From: Burkholderiales bacterium
GTDB lineage: Bacteria; Pseudomonadota; Gammaproteobacteria; Burkholderiales; Burkholderiaceae_E
NCBI GenBank assembly: GCA_026399835.1
Contig: JAPLQE010000015.1
Span: 1 to 64,000 of the forward strand
Reading direction: 5' to 3'
Length of the DNA: 64,000 nucleotides
This document shows, piece by piece, positions 45,327-54,513 of this stretch. The notes below the pieces were generated by a model. It saw only the letters and a program-made list of their open reading frames with translations, did not search any database and was not told the origin of the DNA. Every line of letters starts with the position of its first letter. The first letter of the stretch is position 1. The translations under genes were made by a program, and so were the position numbers.

Positions 45327-45635
45327 TCAGGCCTTCTTGGCGTAGGCCGAGCACCAGCCCTTGCCGGAGACCACCTTGCCGGGGAACAGCGGGCACAGGC
45401 CCGACGCGTCGGCGGGCTTGCCCTGGTACAGCGCGCAGTTGGAGCAGACCTGACCGGCGGCGTACTTCGGCTGCTTGGTCTTGTCGACCTTGGTGGCGTC
45501 GGCCTTGTAGCCGAGCGCGATCGCCTGCGTTTCGTTCTCGGCGACCATCGCCTGAGCGTGGGCGGCCTGGGTCCCGAGCACGGCCGCGCCGGAGACGCCA
45601 GCGACCTGGATCAGGAAGGTGCGACGGGGCTTCAT
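45327..45635 (-). CDS. High-potential iron-sulfur protein (HiPIP)
   Basis: 102 residues from the ATG at 45635. A twin-arginine signal (KPRRTFLIQ, cleavage near AHA-Q at residue 27-28) precedes a small mature domain. The four cluster cysteines are C64, C67, C81 and C95 in the HiPIP pattern (CSNCALYQG, GLCPLFPGK, GWCSAYAKK). It carries a [4Fe-4S] cluster working at high potential in the periplasm as a soluble electron carrier, typically in photosynthetic or respiratory chains of beta- and gammaproteobacteria. There is no linked oxidase or reaction centre here. The ribosome binding site is weak. Confidence 0.93.
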   Translation of the reverse strand: MKPRRTFLIQVAGVSGAAVLGTQAAHAQAMVAENETQAIALGYKADATKVDKTKQPKYAAGQVCSNCALYQGKPADASGLCPLFPGKVVSGKGWCSAYAKKA

Positions 45636-45861
45636 CGAATTTTTCACGCTTTTGTCTCGAAGGAAAGGTGGAACAACGCTGCTTCGCGGCAGCACATGTC
45701 GAGGGTAGCCCGCCACTGTGAACGGCGCGGAGGGAAACCCCGTACGACAGTCATCTAAACGCCTCGGAGGCGCTGCGCGCCGACATGCACATGAGGTCGA
45801 CCGCGCATGTGCAGCCGGGCAGCAGACGTCGCACCAGCCGAGCACCGACGAACGGCGCCGC

Positions 45862-47019
45862 TCAGAACGAGCGCGGCAGCCCCAGCATGTGCTCGGCCAC
45901 GTACGACAGGATCAGGTTCGTCGAGATCGGAGCGACCTGGTAGAGACGGGTCTCGCGGAACTTGCGCTCGACGTCGTACTCGCAGGCGAACCCGAAGCCG
46001 CCGTGGAACTGCAGGCAGGCATTCGCCGCTTCCCACGAGGCCTTGGCCGCGAGGTACTTGGCCATGTTGGCCTCCGAACCGCAGGGCTGGTGCGCGTCGT
46101 ACAGCGCGCAGGCCTTCCAGCGCATCAGGTTCGCCGCCTCGACCTCGATGTAGCTCTCGGCGATCGGGAACTGCACGCCCTGGTTCTGCCCGATCGGGCG
46201 GCCGAACACCTCGCGCTCCTTCGTGTACCTCACCACCCGGTCGATGAACCAGTAGCCGTCGCCGATGCACTCGGCGGCGATCAGCGTGCGCTCGGCGTTC
46301 AGGCCGTCGAGGATGTAGCGAAAGCCCTTGCCGGCCTCGCCGATCAGGTTCTCGGTCGGGATCTCGAGGTTCTCGAAGAACAGCTCGTTGGTCTCGTGGT
46401 TCACCATGTTCGGGATCGGCCGCACGGTCAGGCCGCGGCCCACCGACTCGCGCAGGTCGACGAGGAACACGGACAGGCCGTCGGCCTTGCGCGCGACCTC
46501 CGCAAGCGGCGTCGTGCGCGCCAGCAGGATCATGTAGTCCGAGTGCTGCACGCGCGAGGTCCAGACCTTCTGCCCGTTGACCACCCAGCGGTCGCCCTCG
46601 AGCACGGCCGCGGTCTTGATCTTGGTGGTGTCGGTGCCGGTGGTGGGCTCGGTCACGCCCATCGACTGCAGGCGCAGCTCGCCGGTCGCCAGCTTGGGCA
46701 GGATGCGGCGCTTCTGCTCGTCGGAGCCGTGGCGCAGCAGCGTGCCCATGTTGTACATCTGGCCGTGGCAGGCGCCGGCGTTGCCGCCGCAGCGGTTGAT
46801 CTCCTCCATGATCACCGAGGCCTCGGCCAGCCCCAGTCCCGAGCCGCCGAACTCCTGCGGGATCAGCGCGGCCATCCAGCCAGCCTTGGTGAGCGCGTCG
46901 ACGAAGGCCTCGGGATAGGCGCGCGCGGCGTCCACCTTGCGGAAGTACTCGTCGGGGAACTGCGCGCACAGCGCACGCACGGCGTCTCGGATGTCGGTGT
47001 GATCGGTGGGTGCGGTCAT
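45862..47019 (-). CDS. Acyl-CoA dehydrogenase
   Basis: 385 residues, full ACAD fold. The FAD/substrate segments are LQSMGVTEPTTGTDTTKIKTAAVLEGDRWVVNGQKVWTS and LQFHGGFGFACEYDVERKFRETRLYQVAPIS. The usual base position of short/medium-chain enzymes (YEGT) is YQVAP here. A glutamate in DGLNAERTLIAAE sits where isovaleryl-/long-chain-type enzymes keep theirs, so it is probably active. It is the last gene of a leftward run of peptidase, ThDP enzyme, MFS carrier and this dehydrogenase, 70 bases after the carrier. Confidence 0.92.
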   Translation of the reverse strand: MTAPTDHTDIRDAVRALCAQFPDEYFRKVDAARAYPEAFVDALTKAGWMAALIPQEFGGSGLGLAEASVIMEEINRCGGNAGACHGQMYNMGTLLRHGSDEQKRRILPKLATGELRLQSMGVTEPTTGTDTTKIKTAAVLEGDRWVVNGQKVWTSRVQHSDYMILLARTTPLAEVARKADGLSVFLVDLRESVGRGLTVRPIPNMVNHETNELFFENLEIPTENLIGEAGKGFRYILDGLNAERTLIAAECIGDGYWFIDRVVRYTKEREVFGRPIGQNQGVQFPIAESYIEVEAANLMRWKACALYDAHQPCGSEANMAKYLAAKASWEAANACLQFHGGFGFACEYDVERKFRETRLYQVAPISTNLILSYVAEHMLGLPRSF

Positions 47020-47089
47020 GGGGTCGTGGGACGGATGGAGCGTGGCTGGGCGTGGCTGGGCGTGACTGCGCGCGGTGCGGAGCGGGCAG

Positions 47090-48379
47090 TCAGTGTACGG
47101 GGGGTGCGACCGGGGACGGCTCGGCCGCCCCGTCGGCAGGACGGCGGGGCCGCGCCGGCGGCGTCGCCACGGCGAAGACCACCGAACCGCTCGCCGCCAG
47201 CAGTGCGAGCACGGTGAAGCCGGTCCGGTAATCGCCGGTCAGGTCGGCGAAACCGCCGGCGATCATCGGGCCGCCGACCTGACCGATCGCGATGATCACT
47301 GCCGACAGGCCCATGATCATGCCGATCGATCGGCGGCCGAAGTAGTCGGCGCGGATCGCCTGCATGAACGGGCCGCGCAGGCCCCAGGCCGCGCCGTGCA
47401 GCAGCGCGAAGGCCGCGAGCATCGCGGGACCGGTCGCGAAGGTGAGCATCAGCAGCCCCGCCCCGTGCATCAGCATGCAGGTGGCCGCGACCAGCCGCTT
47501 CTCGAAGCGGTCGCCGATCGTCATGCCGACCAGCACGCCGCCGATCTGCGCGGCCGTCATCAGCGTGATGACCAGCGAGGCCTGGGCGACCGTGTAGCCG
47601 AGGGTCTCCTTCATGTGCGAGATCGCGTGGACGTTCACCGCGGTCACCACCAGCAGCGCGAAGCCGTGGCCGATCGACAGCAGCCAGAACGCGCGCGTGC
47701 GCAGCGCCTCGCGCGCGGTGAACTCGGGCGGTCCGGCATCCTCGCCGCCGGCCGCTGCAGCGGGTTCGGGCGGCAGGCCGTCGACGGTCTGCCCGAGCTC
47801 GGCCGGCGTGCCGCGGAACACGCGTGCGAGCGGCCAGCCGATGGCGATGGCGAGCAGGCCCGAGCCGATCGCGGTGGCCCGCCAGCCGAACGCGACGATC
47901 GAGCCCGCCACCAGCGGCACCGCCAGGCCGCCGAGCGCCAGGCCCAGGCCGACGGTGGACAGCGCGCGCGCGCGCTTGCGCTCGAACCAGTGGATGATCG
48001 CGACGTTGATCGGGAAGTAGCCGCACAGGCTCGTGCCCAGCGCGATCATGACCACCGCGGCGTAGAAGCCGGGCAGCGAGTCGATGCAGCCCATCGCGAT
48101 CAGCCCGGCGCCGAAGATCAGCACGCCCGCGCGGATCAGGCGCTGCGCACCGAACCGGTCGATCATCCAGCCGAGCAGCGGGCCGATGATGGCCGTCTCG
48201 ACGGACTGCAGCGCCGCCGCGCCCGACAGCGAGGTCTTGCTCCAGCCGCGCTCGGCCGACAGCACCGCGACGTAGGCGCCGAAGGCCTGCTGCATCAGCC
48301 CGGCCTGCAGGAACTGCAGGCCCGAGCCGGCGGCGACCATCCGCCAGCCGTGGAAGCCCTTGGCGGCGCGTCCGCTCAT
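47090..48379 (-). CDS. MFS transporter (monocarboxylate/oxalate-formate-like)
   Basis: 429 residues with 12 predicted membrane helices in two six-helix halves, separated by a cytoplasmic loop (about 205-235, Ala/Glu-rich). The loop between helices 2 and 3 reads GWMIDRFGAQRL, an MFS signature, and GDRFEKRLV is its counterpart in the second half. The sequence resembles the OFA/monocarboxylate carrier branch. It begins 8 bases after the ThDP-enzyme stop, so they are co-transcribed. It probably carries the organic acid used by the neighbouring enzymes. Confidence 0.88.
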   Translation of the reverse strand: MSGRAAKGFHGWRMVAAGSGLQFLQAGLMQQAFGAYVAVLSAERGWSKTSLSGAAALQSVETAIIGPLLGWMIDRFGAQRLIRAGVLIFGAGLIAMGCIDSLPGFYAAVVMIALGTSLCGYFPINVAIIHWFERKRARALSTVGLGLALGGLAVPLVAGSIVAFGWRATAIGSGLLAIAIGWPLARVFRGTPAELGQTVDGLPPEPAAAAGGEDAGPPEFTAREALRTRAFWLLSIGHGFALLVVTAVNVHAISHMKETLGYTVAQASLVITLMTAAQIGGVLVGMTIGDRFEKRLVAATCMLMHGAGLLMLTFATGPAMLAAFALLHGAAWGLRGPFMQAIRADYFGRRSIGMIMGLSAVIIAIGQVGGPMIAGGFADLTGDYRTGFTVLALLAASGSVVFAVATPPARPRRPADGAAEPSPVAPPVH

Positions 48380-48386
48380 GTGCGCG

Positions 48387-49943
48387 TCAAAGCACCGCCT
48401 CGACCAGGTACGGCCCGCGCGAGGCGAAGCCGCGCGAGAGCTCGCGCGCCAGTTCGCCCAGGTCGGTGGCGCGGCCGGCCTCCACGCCCATGGAGCGCGC
48501 GAGACCCACCCAGTCGATCGTCGGCCGGTCCAGGCTCAGCATGTCGGTGGCACGCGGCCCGGGCGTGCCCGCGCCGACGCCGGCGTACTCGCCCTGCAGG
48601 ATCCGATAGGCGCGGTTGGCGAACACCAGCACGGTGATGTCCAGCCCCTCGCGCGCCATGGTCCACAGCGACTGCACCGTGTACATCGCGCTGCCGTCGC
48701 CCTCGAGCGCCAGCACCTTCCGGTCGGGCGCGGCGATCGCCGCACCGATCGCGGTGGGCAGCCCGAAGCCGATCGCGCCGCCCGTGCCGGTCAGCCAGTC
48801 GTGGGGCGCGGCGTTGGCGGTCGGCGCGCCGAACCCCCGGCCGCTCGACACCGACTCGTCGACGACGATCGCCTGCTCGGGCATCAGCGCCGCGACCACG
48901 CGGCCGATGCCCTCGATGCTCATCGCGCCCTCGGGGGCGGTGGCGCGCTCGTGCCGCGCGATGCCGGCCGGCGCGAGCGTGCGCGCGCCGACCGCGTCGG
49001 CGAGCGCAGCGAGCGTACCGAGCAGGTCCTGCGAGGCATCGGCCACCTCGACGACGCGCGTGCCCGGCGCCGCCTGCCGGCCGCGCTTGTCGGGGTACGC
49101 GAAGAAGGACACCGGCTCGGCGGCGCCGACCAGCAGCAGGCTGCGGTAGGGCGCGAGCGTCGCCTTCGCGGCGTCGACGACGTAGGGGATCCGGGTGGAG
49201 AGCACGCGGCCGGCGCCGCGCGCCACGCGCGCCACGCCGAACTCGGTGAGCAGCGCGCAGCCGGTGGCCGCGGCGATGCGCCCGGCCATCTCGAGGCCGG
49301 CCTCGTGGCAGGCGTCGGCGCCGAGCACGATCGCCGTCGGCTCGCCCGAACGCAGCAGCGCGGCGGCGGCCTCGACCATCGCCGCGTCGACCGCGGCGGG
49401 CGCGAGCCGCGCGATCCGTGCGCCCGGCGCGGCGTCCGCGGGCAGCTCGGTCCACGCGCAGTCGGCCGGCAGCACCAGCGTCGCGATGCGACCGGGCGGC
49501 GTGGTCGCGGCCTGCACCGCTTCGCGGGTCGCGGCCTCGACGCCGCCCGCCGATCCGATCGTGCGCACCCAGTGCGACATCGGCCGTGCGATGCCCTCGA
49601 TGTCCGAGGTCAGCGGCGCGTCGAGCGCGACGTGCGGGATGGCATGCTCGCCGACGACGTTGAGCACGCCCGAGCGGGCCTTCTTCGCGTTGTGCAGGTT
49701 GGCCAGGCCGTTGGCCAGGCCGGGCCCCAGGTGCAGCAGCGTCGAGGCCGGCCGCCGTGCGATGCGCCAGTAGCCGTCGGCCGCGCCGGTGACCACGCCC
49801 TCGAAGAGGCCCAGCACGCAGCGCATGCCGGGCACCCGGTCGAGCGCGGCGACGAAGTGCATCTCCGAGGTGCCCGGGTTGGTGAAGCAGACGTCCACGC
49901 GCTCGTCGAGCAGCGTGCGGACCAGACTCTCGGCGCCGTTCAT
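48387..49943 (-). CDS. Thiamine-diphosphate enzyme (acetolactate synthase large subunit/benzoylformate decarboxylase family)
   Basis: 518 residues from the ATG at 49943 (AGGAACGAGAGA upstream). The cofactor-activating glutamate is in LGLFEGVVTGAADGYWR. The ThDP/Mg motif is ALEGDGSAMYTVQSLWTMAREGLDITVLVFANRAYRIL. The NPGTSEMHF opening and the lack of an FAD-binding pattern are closer to the benzoylformate-decarboxylase-like branch than to true acetolactate synthase. Probable activity is decarboxylation or C-C ligation of a 2-oxo acid. It is the second gene in the leftward operon with the peptidase-like gene and MFS carrier. Confidence 0.88.
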   Translation of the reverse strand: MNGAESLVRTLLDERVDVCFTNPGTSEMHFVAALDRVPGMRCVLGLFEGVVTGAADGYWRIARRPASTLLHLGPGLANGLANLHNAKKARSGVLNVVGEHAIPHVALDAPLTSDIEGIARPMSHWVRTIGSAGGVEAATREAVQAATTPPGRIATLVLPADCAWTELPADAAPGARIARLAPAAVDAAMVEAAAALLRSGEPTAIVLGADACHEAGLEMAGRIAAATGCALLTEFGVARVARGAGRVLSTRIPYVVDAAKATLAPYRSLLLVGAAEPVSFFAYPDKRGRQAAPGTRVVEVADASQDLLGTLAALADAVGARTLAPAGIARHERATAPEGAMSIEGIGRVVAALMPEQAIVVDESVSSGRGFGAPTANAAPHDWLTGTGGAIGFGLPTAIGAAIAAPDRKVLALEGDGSAMYTVQSLWTMAREGLDITVLVFANRAYRILQGEYAGVGAGTPGPRATDMLSLDRPTIDWVGLARSMGVEAGRATDLGELARELSRGFASRGPYLVEAVL

Positions 49944-50007
49944 GGTGTCTCTCGTTCCTGGGTTGGTTTCGCGCGGGGGCCGTGCAGGCGGCACGCGTCG
50001 GGAGGGG

Positions 50008-51102
50008 TCATGCCGCGGCGAGGCCGGCGAACGCCTGGCGCCACACCTGCCAGGACCGGAACAGGACCATCTCCTTCCAGTCGTCGTGCGGCGGATAGAA
50101 GTGGTCGCGGATCGCGGTCTTGATCGCGGCGGCGCCGGGCCCGGTCGGGTCGCCCCGGGTGTGCAGCCAGTGGTCGTCGCGCAGCACGATGCGGCCGTTC
50201 GACTCGGGGTAGGTACCGAACTCGAGCGCGACGAAGGCGATGTCGGCGTGCGCCAGGCAGCGCTCGTAGCCGAACTCGGTCAGGCCCCACTTCTCCTGCG
50301 AGCTCGAGGTGCCGAGCAGCGGCTCGGTCACGCTCTCGCCCCACCAGGCGCGCGCGCGCCGCACCCGCTCGCCGCCGGGCGCGTGGTTGCAGATCGGCTC
50401 GCCGTAGCCGAAGGGCCCCAGGCCGGTGTGCATGTCGACGATCGCGACGGTGCGCGCCCTCGGCAGGTACTCGGCGAGGATCGCCTCGCTGGTGCGCCGT
50501 GCCCAGGTCGGCCCGCTGCCGCCGTAGAAGTGCCCGTCCGGATGCGTGTACTGGCCGCTCGAGGCCGCGACGCGCGCTGCGTGCGGGCCGTGCCCGGCGA
50601 CGAAGGCGGCCTGCGCGGCGTCGGCGGCGGCGAGCGCGGCGGCGTCGAGCCGCGCGGGTGTCAGATGCGTATGCAGGGCCGCGTAGCCGGGGTTGGCGGG
50701 CAGCGGCGCGTCGAAGTCCACCCAGTTGCGGTTCAGGTCGACGTTCTCCTCGGTCACGCGGCGCAGCCAGGCCCAGCCGTGCGGATTGATGCCGTGGATC
50801 GACAGCATCGCGGTGTCCGCCGGCAGCGCCAGGCCCGCATCCCCGCGCAGCAGCCCGACCTGCGGCCCCGAGCCGCAGAAGCCTTCGACCCCGTGTGTGC
50901 CGGAGATCACCACCAGCACCCGCGAGGCGTCCCGCGGGCCGAGCCAGGCGGTGTCGGTGGACAGCGTCTCGCCGGCGGGGCCGGTCAGCGGATGCGGCCA
51001 GGCGCGGTGCTCGGCACCGGCGCGCCGGGCCGCATCGAGGAACTTGGAGCGGGCCTCGCGCCAGTCGCTCGAGAAGGCGCCCACGTCGTGGAAGGCGGCC
51101 AT
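50008..51102 (-). CDS. DUF2817 zinc carboxypeptidase-like protein (M14 fold)
   Basis: 364 residues. The M14-type zinc site is recognisable: His and Glu in ISGTHGVEGFCGSG, the third ligand in IVDMHTGLGPFGYGE, and the general-base glutamate in VALEFGTYPESNG. DUF2817 proteins are M14-related hydrolases of unsettled substrate. No signal peptide, so it is cytoplasmic. It is the first gene of the leftward run; the ThDP enzyme follows after 64 bases. Co-occurrence with a carrier, a ThDP enzyme and an acyl-CoA dehydrogenase suggests it cleaves an N-acyl or amide conjugate before further breakdown. Confidence 0.85.
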   Translation of the reverse strand: MAAFHDVGAFSSDWREARSKFLDAARRAGAEHRAWPHPLTGPAGETLSTDTAWLGPRDASRVLVVISGTHGVEGFCGSGPQVGLLRGDAGLALPADTAMLSIHGINPHGWAWLRRVTEENVDLNRNWVDFDAPLPANPGYAALHTHLTPARLDAAALAAADAAQAAFVAGHGPHAARVAASSGQYTHPDGHFYGGSGPTWARRTSEAILAEYLPRARTVAIVDMHTGLGPFGYGEPICNHAPGGERVRRARAWWGESVTEPLLGTSSSQEKWGLTEFGYERCLAHADIAFVALEFGTYPESNGRIVLRDDHWLHTRGDPTGPGAAAIKTAIRDHFYPPHDDWKEMVLFRSWQVWRQAFAGLAAA

Positions 51103-51292
51103 CGCGTCAGCGCCCCGGGGCGCGCAGGCGCGTGCCGATCCTCGCCGCGGCAGGCCTGGCGGTGCCTCGACCCATGTCTCCTCCCGTTGGAGCCACCGAT
51201 TCTATCGAAGGGGCCCGCCGCGCCCTGCCGTGGGCGCGACGAATCGGATCGCCCTATTCCGACAGAACTGCTCGGTCATTTTGCGCCCTTCG

Positions 51293-51349
51293 GGTCACGG
51301 TGCGTAAAGTTGCGTGACCGATCAGTTCTATCGTGAACTCATGGGTCAC
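51293..51349. promoter_or_regulatory. Cluster of inverted repeats upstream of the fasciclin gene
   Basis: GGTCAC occurs at 51293-51298, its complement GTGACC at 51314-51319, and GGTCAC again at 51344-51349. Between them AGTTC (51324-51328) and GAACT (51335-51339) form another inverted repeat with a 6-base spacer. The region ends just before the GAGGAGG ribosome binding site at about 51355. Several half-sites suggest a regulated promoter. Confidence 0.4.
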
Positions 51350-51369
51350 CACCTGAGGAGGCACTTCAT

Positions 51370-52983
51370 ATGACACACGCTCGATTCCCTTCGGCGAGAC
51401 TGCTCGCCCTGACCGTATTGACCGCGACCCTCGCCGCATGCGGCGGGGGCGGCGACACGCCGGCCCCCACCGCCGTCCTGGGCGCCAGCCAGACCGCAGC
51501 ACCGCCCGCGGCAGTCGCCGCGCCCGCGCCCGCTCCGGCACCCGGGCCCTCCGCCCAGTCGACGCAGACCATGCCCAAGACCACCATCGTCGGGATGGCG
51601 AGCGCGCTCCCCGGCTTCTCGAGCCTGGTCGCGGCCCTGCAGTTCGCGAGCGAAGGCGGCGACCTGGTGTCGCTCCTCTCCGCCCCGGGCACCTTCACCG
51701 TGTTCGCACCGACCGACGAGGCGTTCGACGCGCTCGCGCGCGAACTGACCCGCAACCCGGCCGCGACCGCCGCGAACCTGCTCGTTCCCGCGAACAAGGC
51801 GCTGGTCCGCGCGGTGCTGCAGTACCACGTGCTGGGCGCCACGGTGCGCAAGGCCGATGTGCCGCTCGGTGCGGCGATCGACCCGGTGCTGGCCGGCAAC
51901 GACACCTTCCGCATCGACGCGGCCGGCGACGCGCTGGTGATCACCGACGCGCGCTTCCGCACCTCGCGCATCGTCGCGACCGACGTCACCGCAACCAACG
52001 GCGTGATCCATGCGATCGACCGGGTGATCCTGCCGGCTGCCCCCGCGGCCGACCGCACGATCGTCGAGATCGCCGCGGGCAACGAGAACCTGTCGAGCCT
52101 CGTGGCAGCGCTGCAGTTCGCCAGCAACGACGGCGACCTGGTCTCGCTGCTGTCGGGACCGGGCACGTTCACCGTCTTCGCGCCGACCAACGCCGCGTTC
52201 GACGCGCTGGCCCGCGAGCTGACCGGCAACGCGGGCGCGACCGCCGCCGACCTGCTGGTGCCCGCGAACAAGGCGCTGGTGCGCGACGTGCTGCGCTACC
52301 ACGCGCTCGTCAGCGAGGTCTTCGCGGCGCAGCTGAGGTCGGGTCGTGCCATCGCGCCCGCGCTCGGCGCCAACTCGTACTTCAAGGTGGAGCTCGGGGG
52401 CGCGCGTCCGGTGATCGTCGACGGCCGCGGTCGGAACACGAACATCGTCGCGACCGACATCGACGCGACCAACGGCGTGGTGCACGTCCTCGACCGCGTG
52501 ATCCTGCCGGCCAACGTCTCGATCGTGCAGCTCGCCGCCGGTGCGCCGCAGTTCTCGAGCCTGGTCGCGGCGCTGCAGTTCGCCAGCGTCGACGGCGATC
52601 TCGTGGCCGCGCTGTCCGGACCGGGCACGTTCACCGTGCTCGCGCCGACCAACGCCGCGTTCGACGCGCTCGCCCGCGAGCTGACCCACAATCCGCAGGC
52701 CACCGCCGCCGCGCTGCTGGTGCCCGCCAACCGCGCGCTGGTCCGCGCGGTGCTCGAGTACCACGTGCTCGGTGCCCGCGCGCTCCGCGCCGAGGTCCCG
52801 CTCGCCACGCCGATCGATCCGCTGCTGGCCGGCACGGCGACCTTCGTCGTGAATGCGCGCCCCGCCGGGCTCGTGGTCACCGATGCCCGGAACCGGGACG
52901 CCAACATCATCGCGACCGACCTCTTCGCGAACAACGGCGTGGTGCATGCGATCGACCGGGTGATCCTGCCGCCGGCGCACTGA
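51370..52983 (+). CDS. Lipoprotein with three fasciclin (FAS1) domains
   Basis: 537 residues with a strong GAGGAGG ribosome binding site. The lipobox LAAC puts the lipidated cysteine at residue 24. A Pro/Ala linker follows. Three FAS1 repeats (about 63-220, 233-375 and 383-535) each contain SSLVAALQFAS, GTFTVFAPTxxAFDALARELT and a closing ATD…NGVxHxxDRVILP. The three repeats are unusually similar to one another, suggesting recent duplication. FAS1 proteins mediate surface adhesion or polymer binding. It stands alone, facing the ppk2 gene. Confidence 0.93.
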   Translation: MTHARFPSARLLALTVLTATLAACGGGGDTPAPTAVLGASQTAAPPAAVAAPAPAPAPGPSAQSTQTMPKTTIVGMASALPGFSSLVAALQFASEGGDLVSLLSAPGTFTVFAPTDEAFDALARELTRNPAATAANLLVPANKALVRAVLQYHVLGATVRKADVPLGAAIDPVLAGNDTFRIDAAGDALVITDARFRTSRIVATDVTATNGVIHAIDRVILPAAPAADRTIVEIAAGNENLSSLVAALQFASNDGDLVSLLSGPGTFTVFAPTNAAFDALARELTGNAGATAADLLVPANKALVRDVLRYHALVSEVFAAQLRSGRAIAPALGANSYFKVELGGARPVIVDGRGRNTNIVATDIDATNGVVHVLDRVILPANVSIVQLAAGAPQFSSLVAALQFASVDGDLVAALSGPGTFTVLAPTNAAFDALARELTHNPQATAAALLVPANRALVRAVLEYHVLGARALRAEVPLATPIDPLLAGTATFVVNARPAGLVVTDARNRDANIIATDLFANNGVVHAIDRVILPPAH

Positions 52984-52996
52984 GCCCGGGTCGGCA

Positions 52997-53081
52997 CCGG
53001 CGCGTCCGCGGGGCGCGCCGGCGCTCGGGGCGCCCCGCCGCGCCCCGCCCGCCGCGGCTCACGGCCCCGAGGGCCGCGGCG
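52997..53081. terminator. Paired GC hairpins between fasciclin and ppk2 genes
   Basis: CCGGCGCG (52997-53004) pairs with CGCGCCGG (53014-53021). A second stem pairs CGCCGCGGC (53050-53058) with GCCGCGGCG (53073-53081), ending one base before the ppk2 stop codon. The two genes converge here, so the first may end the fasciclin transcript and the second the ppk2 transcript. Neither has a U-tract. Confidence 0.5.
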
Positions 53082-54296
53082 CTACAGCAGCGGCCCCATC
53101 CGCTGCTCCCCCCGCTCGTACACCACGTGCGCGCGCCCGACCAGCAGCGGGTCGACCGTGCCGATCGCCGCGGGGTCGCGGTTGGCGTAGGGCAGCTTCT
53201 GCAGCACGTAGCGCATCGCGTTGAGCCGCGCGCGCTTCTTGCAGTCGCTCTTGATCACCGTCCACGGCGAGTCGGCGGTATCGGTGTGGAAGAACATCGC
53301 CTCCTTCGCCCGGGTGTACTCGTCCCACTTGTCGAGCGAGGCCATGTCGATCGGACTCAGCTTCCACTGCTTGAGCGGATGCACCTCGCGCTCCCTGAAC
53401 CGGCGGCGCTGCTCCTTGCGGCTCACCGAGAACCAGAACTTGATCAGGTGGATGCCGCTGCGCACCAGGTGGCGCTCGAACTCGGGCGCCTGGCGCATGA
53501 ACTCCTCGTACTCGGGCTCGGAGCAGAAGCCCATCACGCGCTCGACGCCGGCGCGGTTGTACCAGGAGCGGTCCATCAGCACGATCTCGCCGCGTGTGGG
53601 CAGGTGCTGCACGTAGCGCTGGAAGTACCACTCGCCGCGCTCCAGCTCGGTGGGCTTCTCGAGCGCGACGACACGCGCGCCCCGCGGGTTCAGGTGCTCC
53701 ATGAAGCGCTTGATCGCACCGCCCTTGCCGGCCGCATCGCGGCCCTCGAACAGGATCACGACACGCTGGCCGCTCTCCTTGACCCAGGCCTGCAGCTTGA
53801 GCAGCTCGACCTGCAGCCGGTACTTCTGCGACTCGTAGTTCCGGCGCAGCATCAGCCGCGCGTACGGATAGCCGCCGTCGCGCCAGTCGTCGGCGAGCGC
53901 GTCGTCGGGGTTCGGTGCGGGTGCCGCCGCGTCGCCGGCCGGCCGCGCGAGCCGCTCGCGCAGGCGACGCGCGTCATCGGGCGACGCACCTGCGAGCACC
54001 GCCTCGACCGCCCGAGCCAGGCCCTCGACGTTGTCGCGGCTCGCACGCTCGACGATGTCGTCGATGGCGGCGGCCTGCGCGAGCTGCGCGGCCGAGACCG
54101 CCTCGCCGACGGTGAAGCGCTCGACGCTCGGGCCATCGAGGCGAGGGGCGACGTCGCCGGCCGCGGTGCGCCGCGCGGGTCGCGAACGGGGCGAGGCGGA
54201 CGGGCGCGTGCCCCCGGGATCGGACACGGCAGGCGCGGCGGCCCTGCGGGCGGCGGCGGGCGTCGGCATGGCGTCGGGCTCGGGTCGGCGGCGCAT
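53082..54296 (-). CDS. ppk2: Polyphosphate kinase 2
   Basis: 404 residues from the ATG at 54296, which has CAGGAG 7 bases upstream. The first 100 residues are Ala/Pro-rich and variable. The catalytic domain has Walker A FEGRDAAGKGGAIKRF, a lid region with NPRGARVVALEKPTELERGEWYFQRYVQHLP, and Walker B IVLMDRSWYNRAGVERVMGFC. The C-terminal RREREVHPLKQWKLSPID-type segment and KLPY end fit class I PPK2. It uses polyphosphate to phosphorylate nucleotides (and the reverse). It is grouped with a CsgG-like lipoprotein, ppk1 and ppx, so this locus is devoted to polyphosphate turnover. Confidence 0.92.
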   Translation of the reverse strand: MRRRPEPDAMPTPAAARRAAAPAVSDPGGTRPSASPRSRPARRTAAGDVAPRLDGPSVERFTVGEAVSAAQLAQAAAIDDIVERASRDNVEGLARAVEAVLAGASPDDARRLRERLARPAGDAAAPAPNPDDALADDWRDGGYPYARLMLRRNYESQKYRLQVELLKLQAWVKESGQRVVILFEGRDAAGKGGAIKRFMEHLNPRGARVVALEKPTELERGEWYFQRYVQHLPTRGEIVLMDRSWYNRAGVERVMGFCSEPEYEEFMRQAPEFERHLVRSGIHLIKFWFSVSRKEQRRRFREREVHPLKQWKLSPIDMASLDKWDEYTRAKEAMFFHTDTADSPWTVIKSDCKKRARLNAMRYVLQKLPYANRDPAAIGTVDPLLVGRAHVVYERGEQRMGPLL

Positions 54297-54513
54297 CGGG
54301 AGACTCCTGATCGGACACCTCGATGCTGATGCCGGGCCGGCGCGCGTGCCCTGATCCAGGTCAAGCGCGAGGTGCCCGCGCGGATCGGCCGGACGGCCTG
54401 ACTCCAGAGGATGCGCCCACATCCTCCGGATGACTGAGGACGCGGAGGGCACGGTGTTGTAACCTTTCCAGACGAGCGGCCCGCCTGGGTCGCAGTGTCC
54501 GAGGACCCAACCC

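Noticed and set aside
45862-47019. Acyl-CoA dehydrogenase as the missing 3-sulfinopropionyl-CoA desulfinase of the thiol cluster
   Set aside because: It lies 19 kb away in a different operon with a ThDP enzyme and carrier. It keeps a plausible catalytic glutamate (NAER), as in true dehydrogenases.
48387-49943. Acetolactate synthase of branched-chain amino acid synthesis
   Set aside because: There is no small regulatory subunit gene beside it, and its neighbours are catabolic. The sequence looks closer to the benzoylformate-decarboxylase-like branch.
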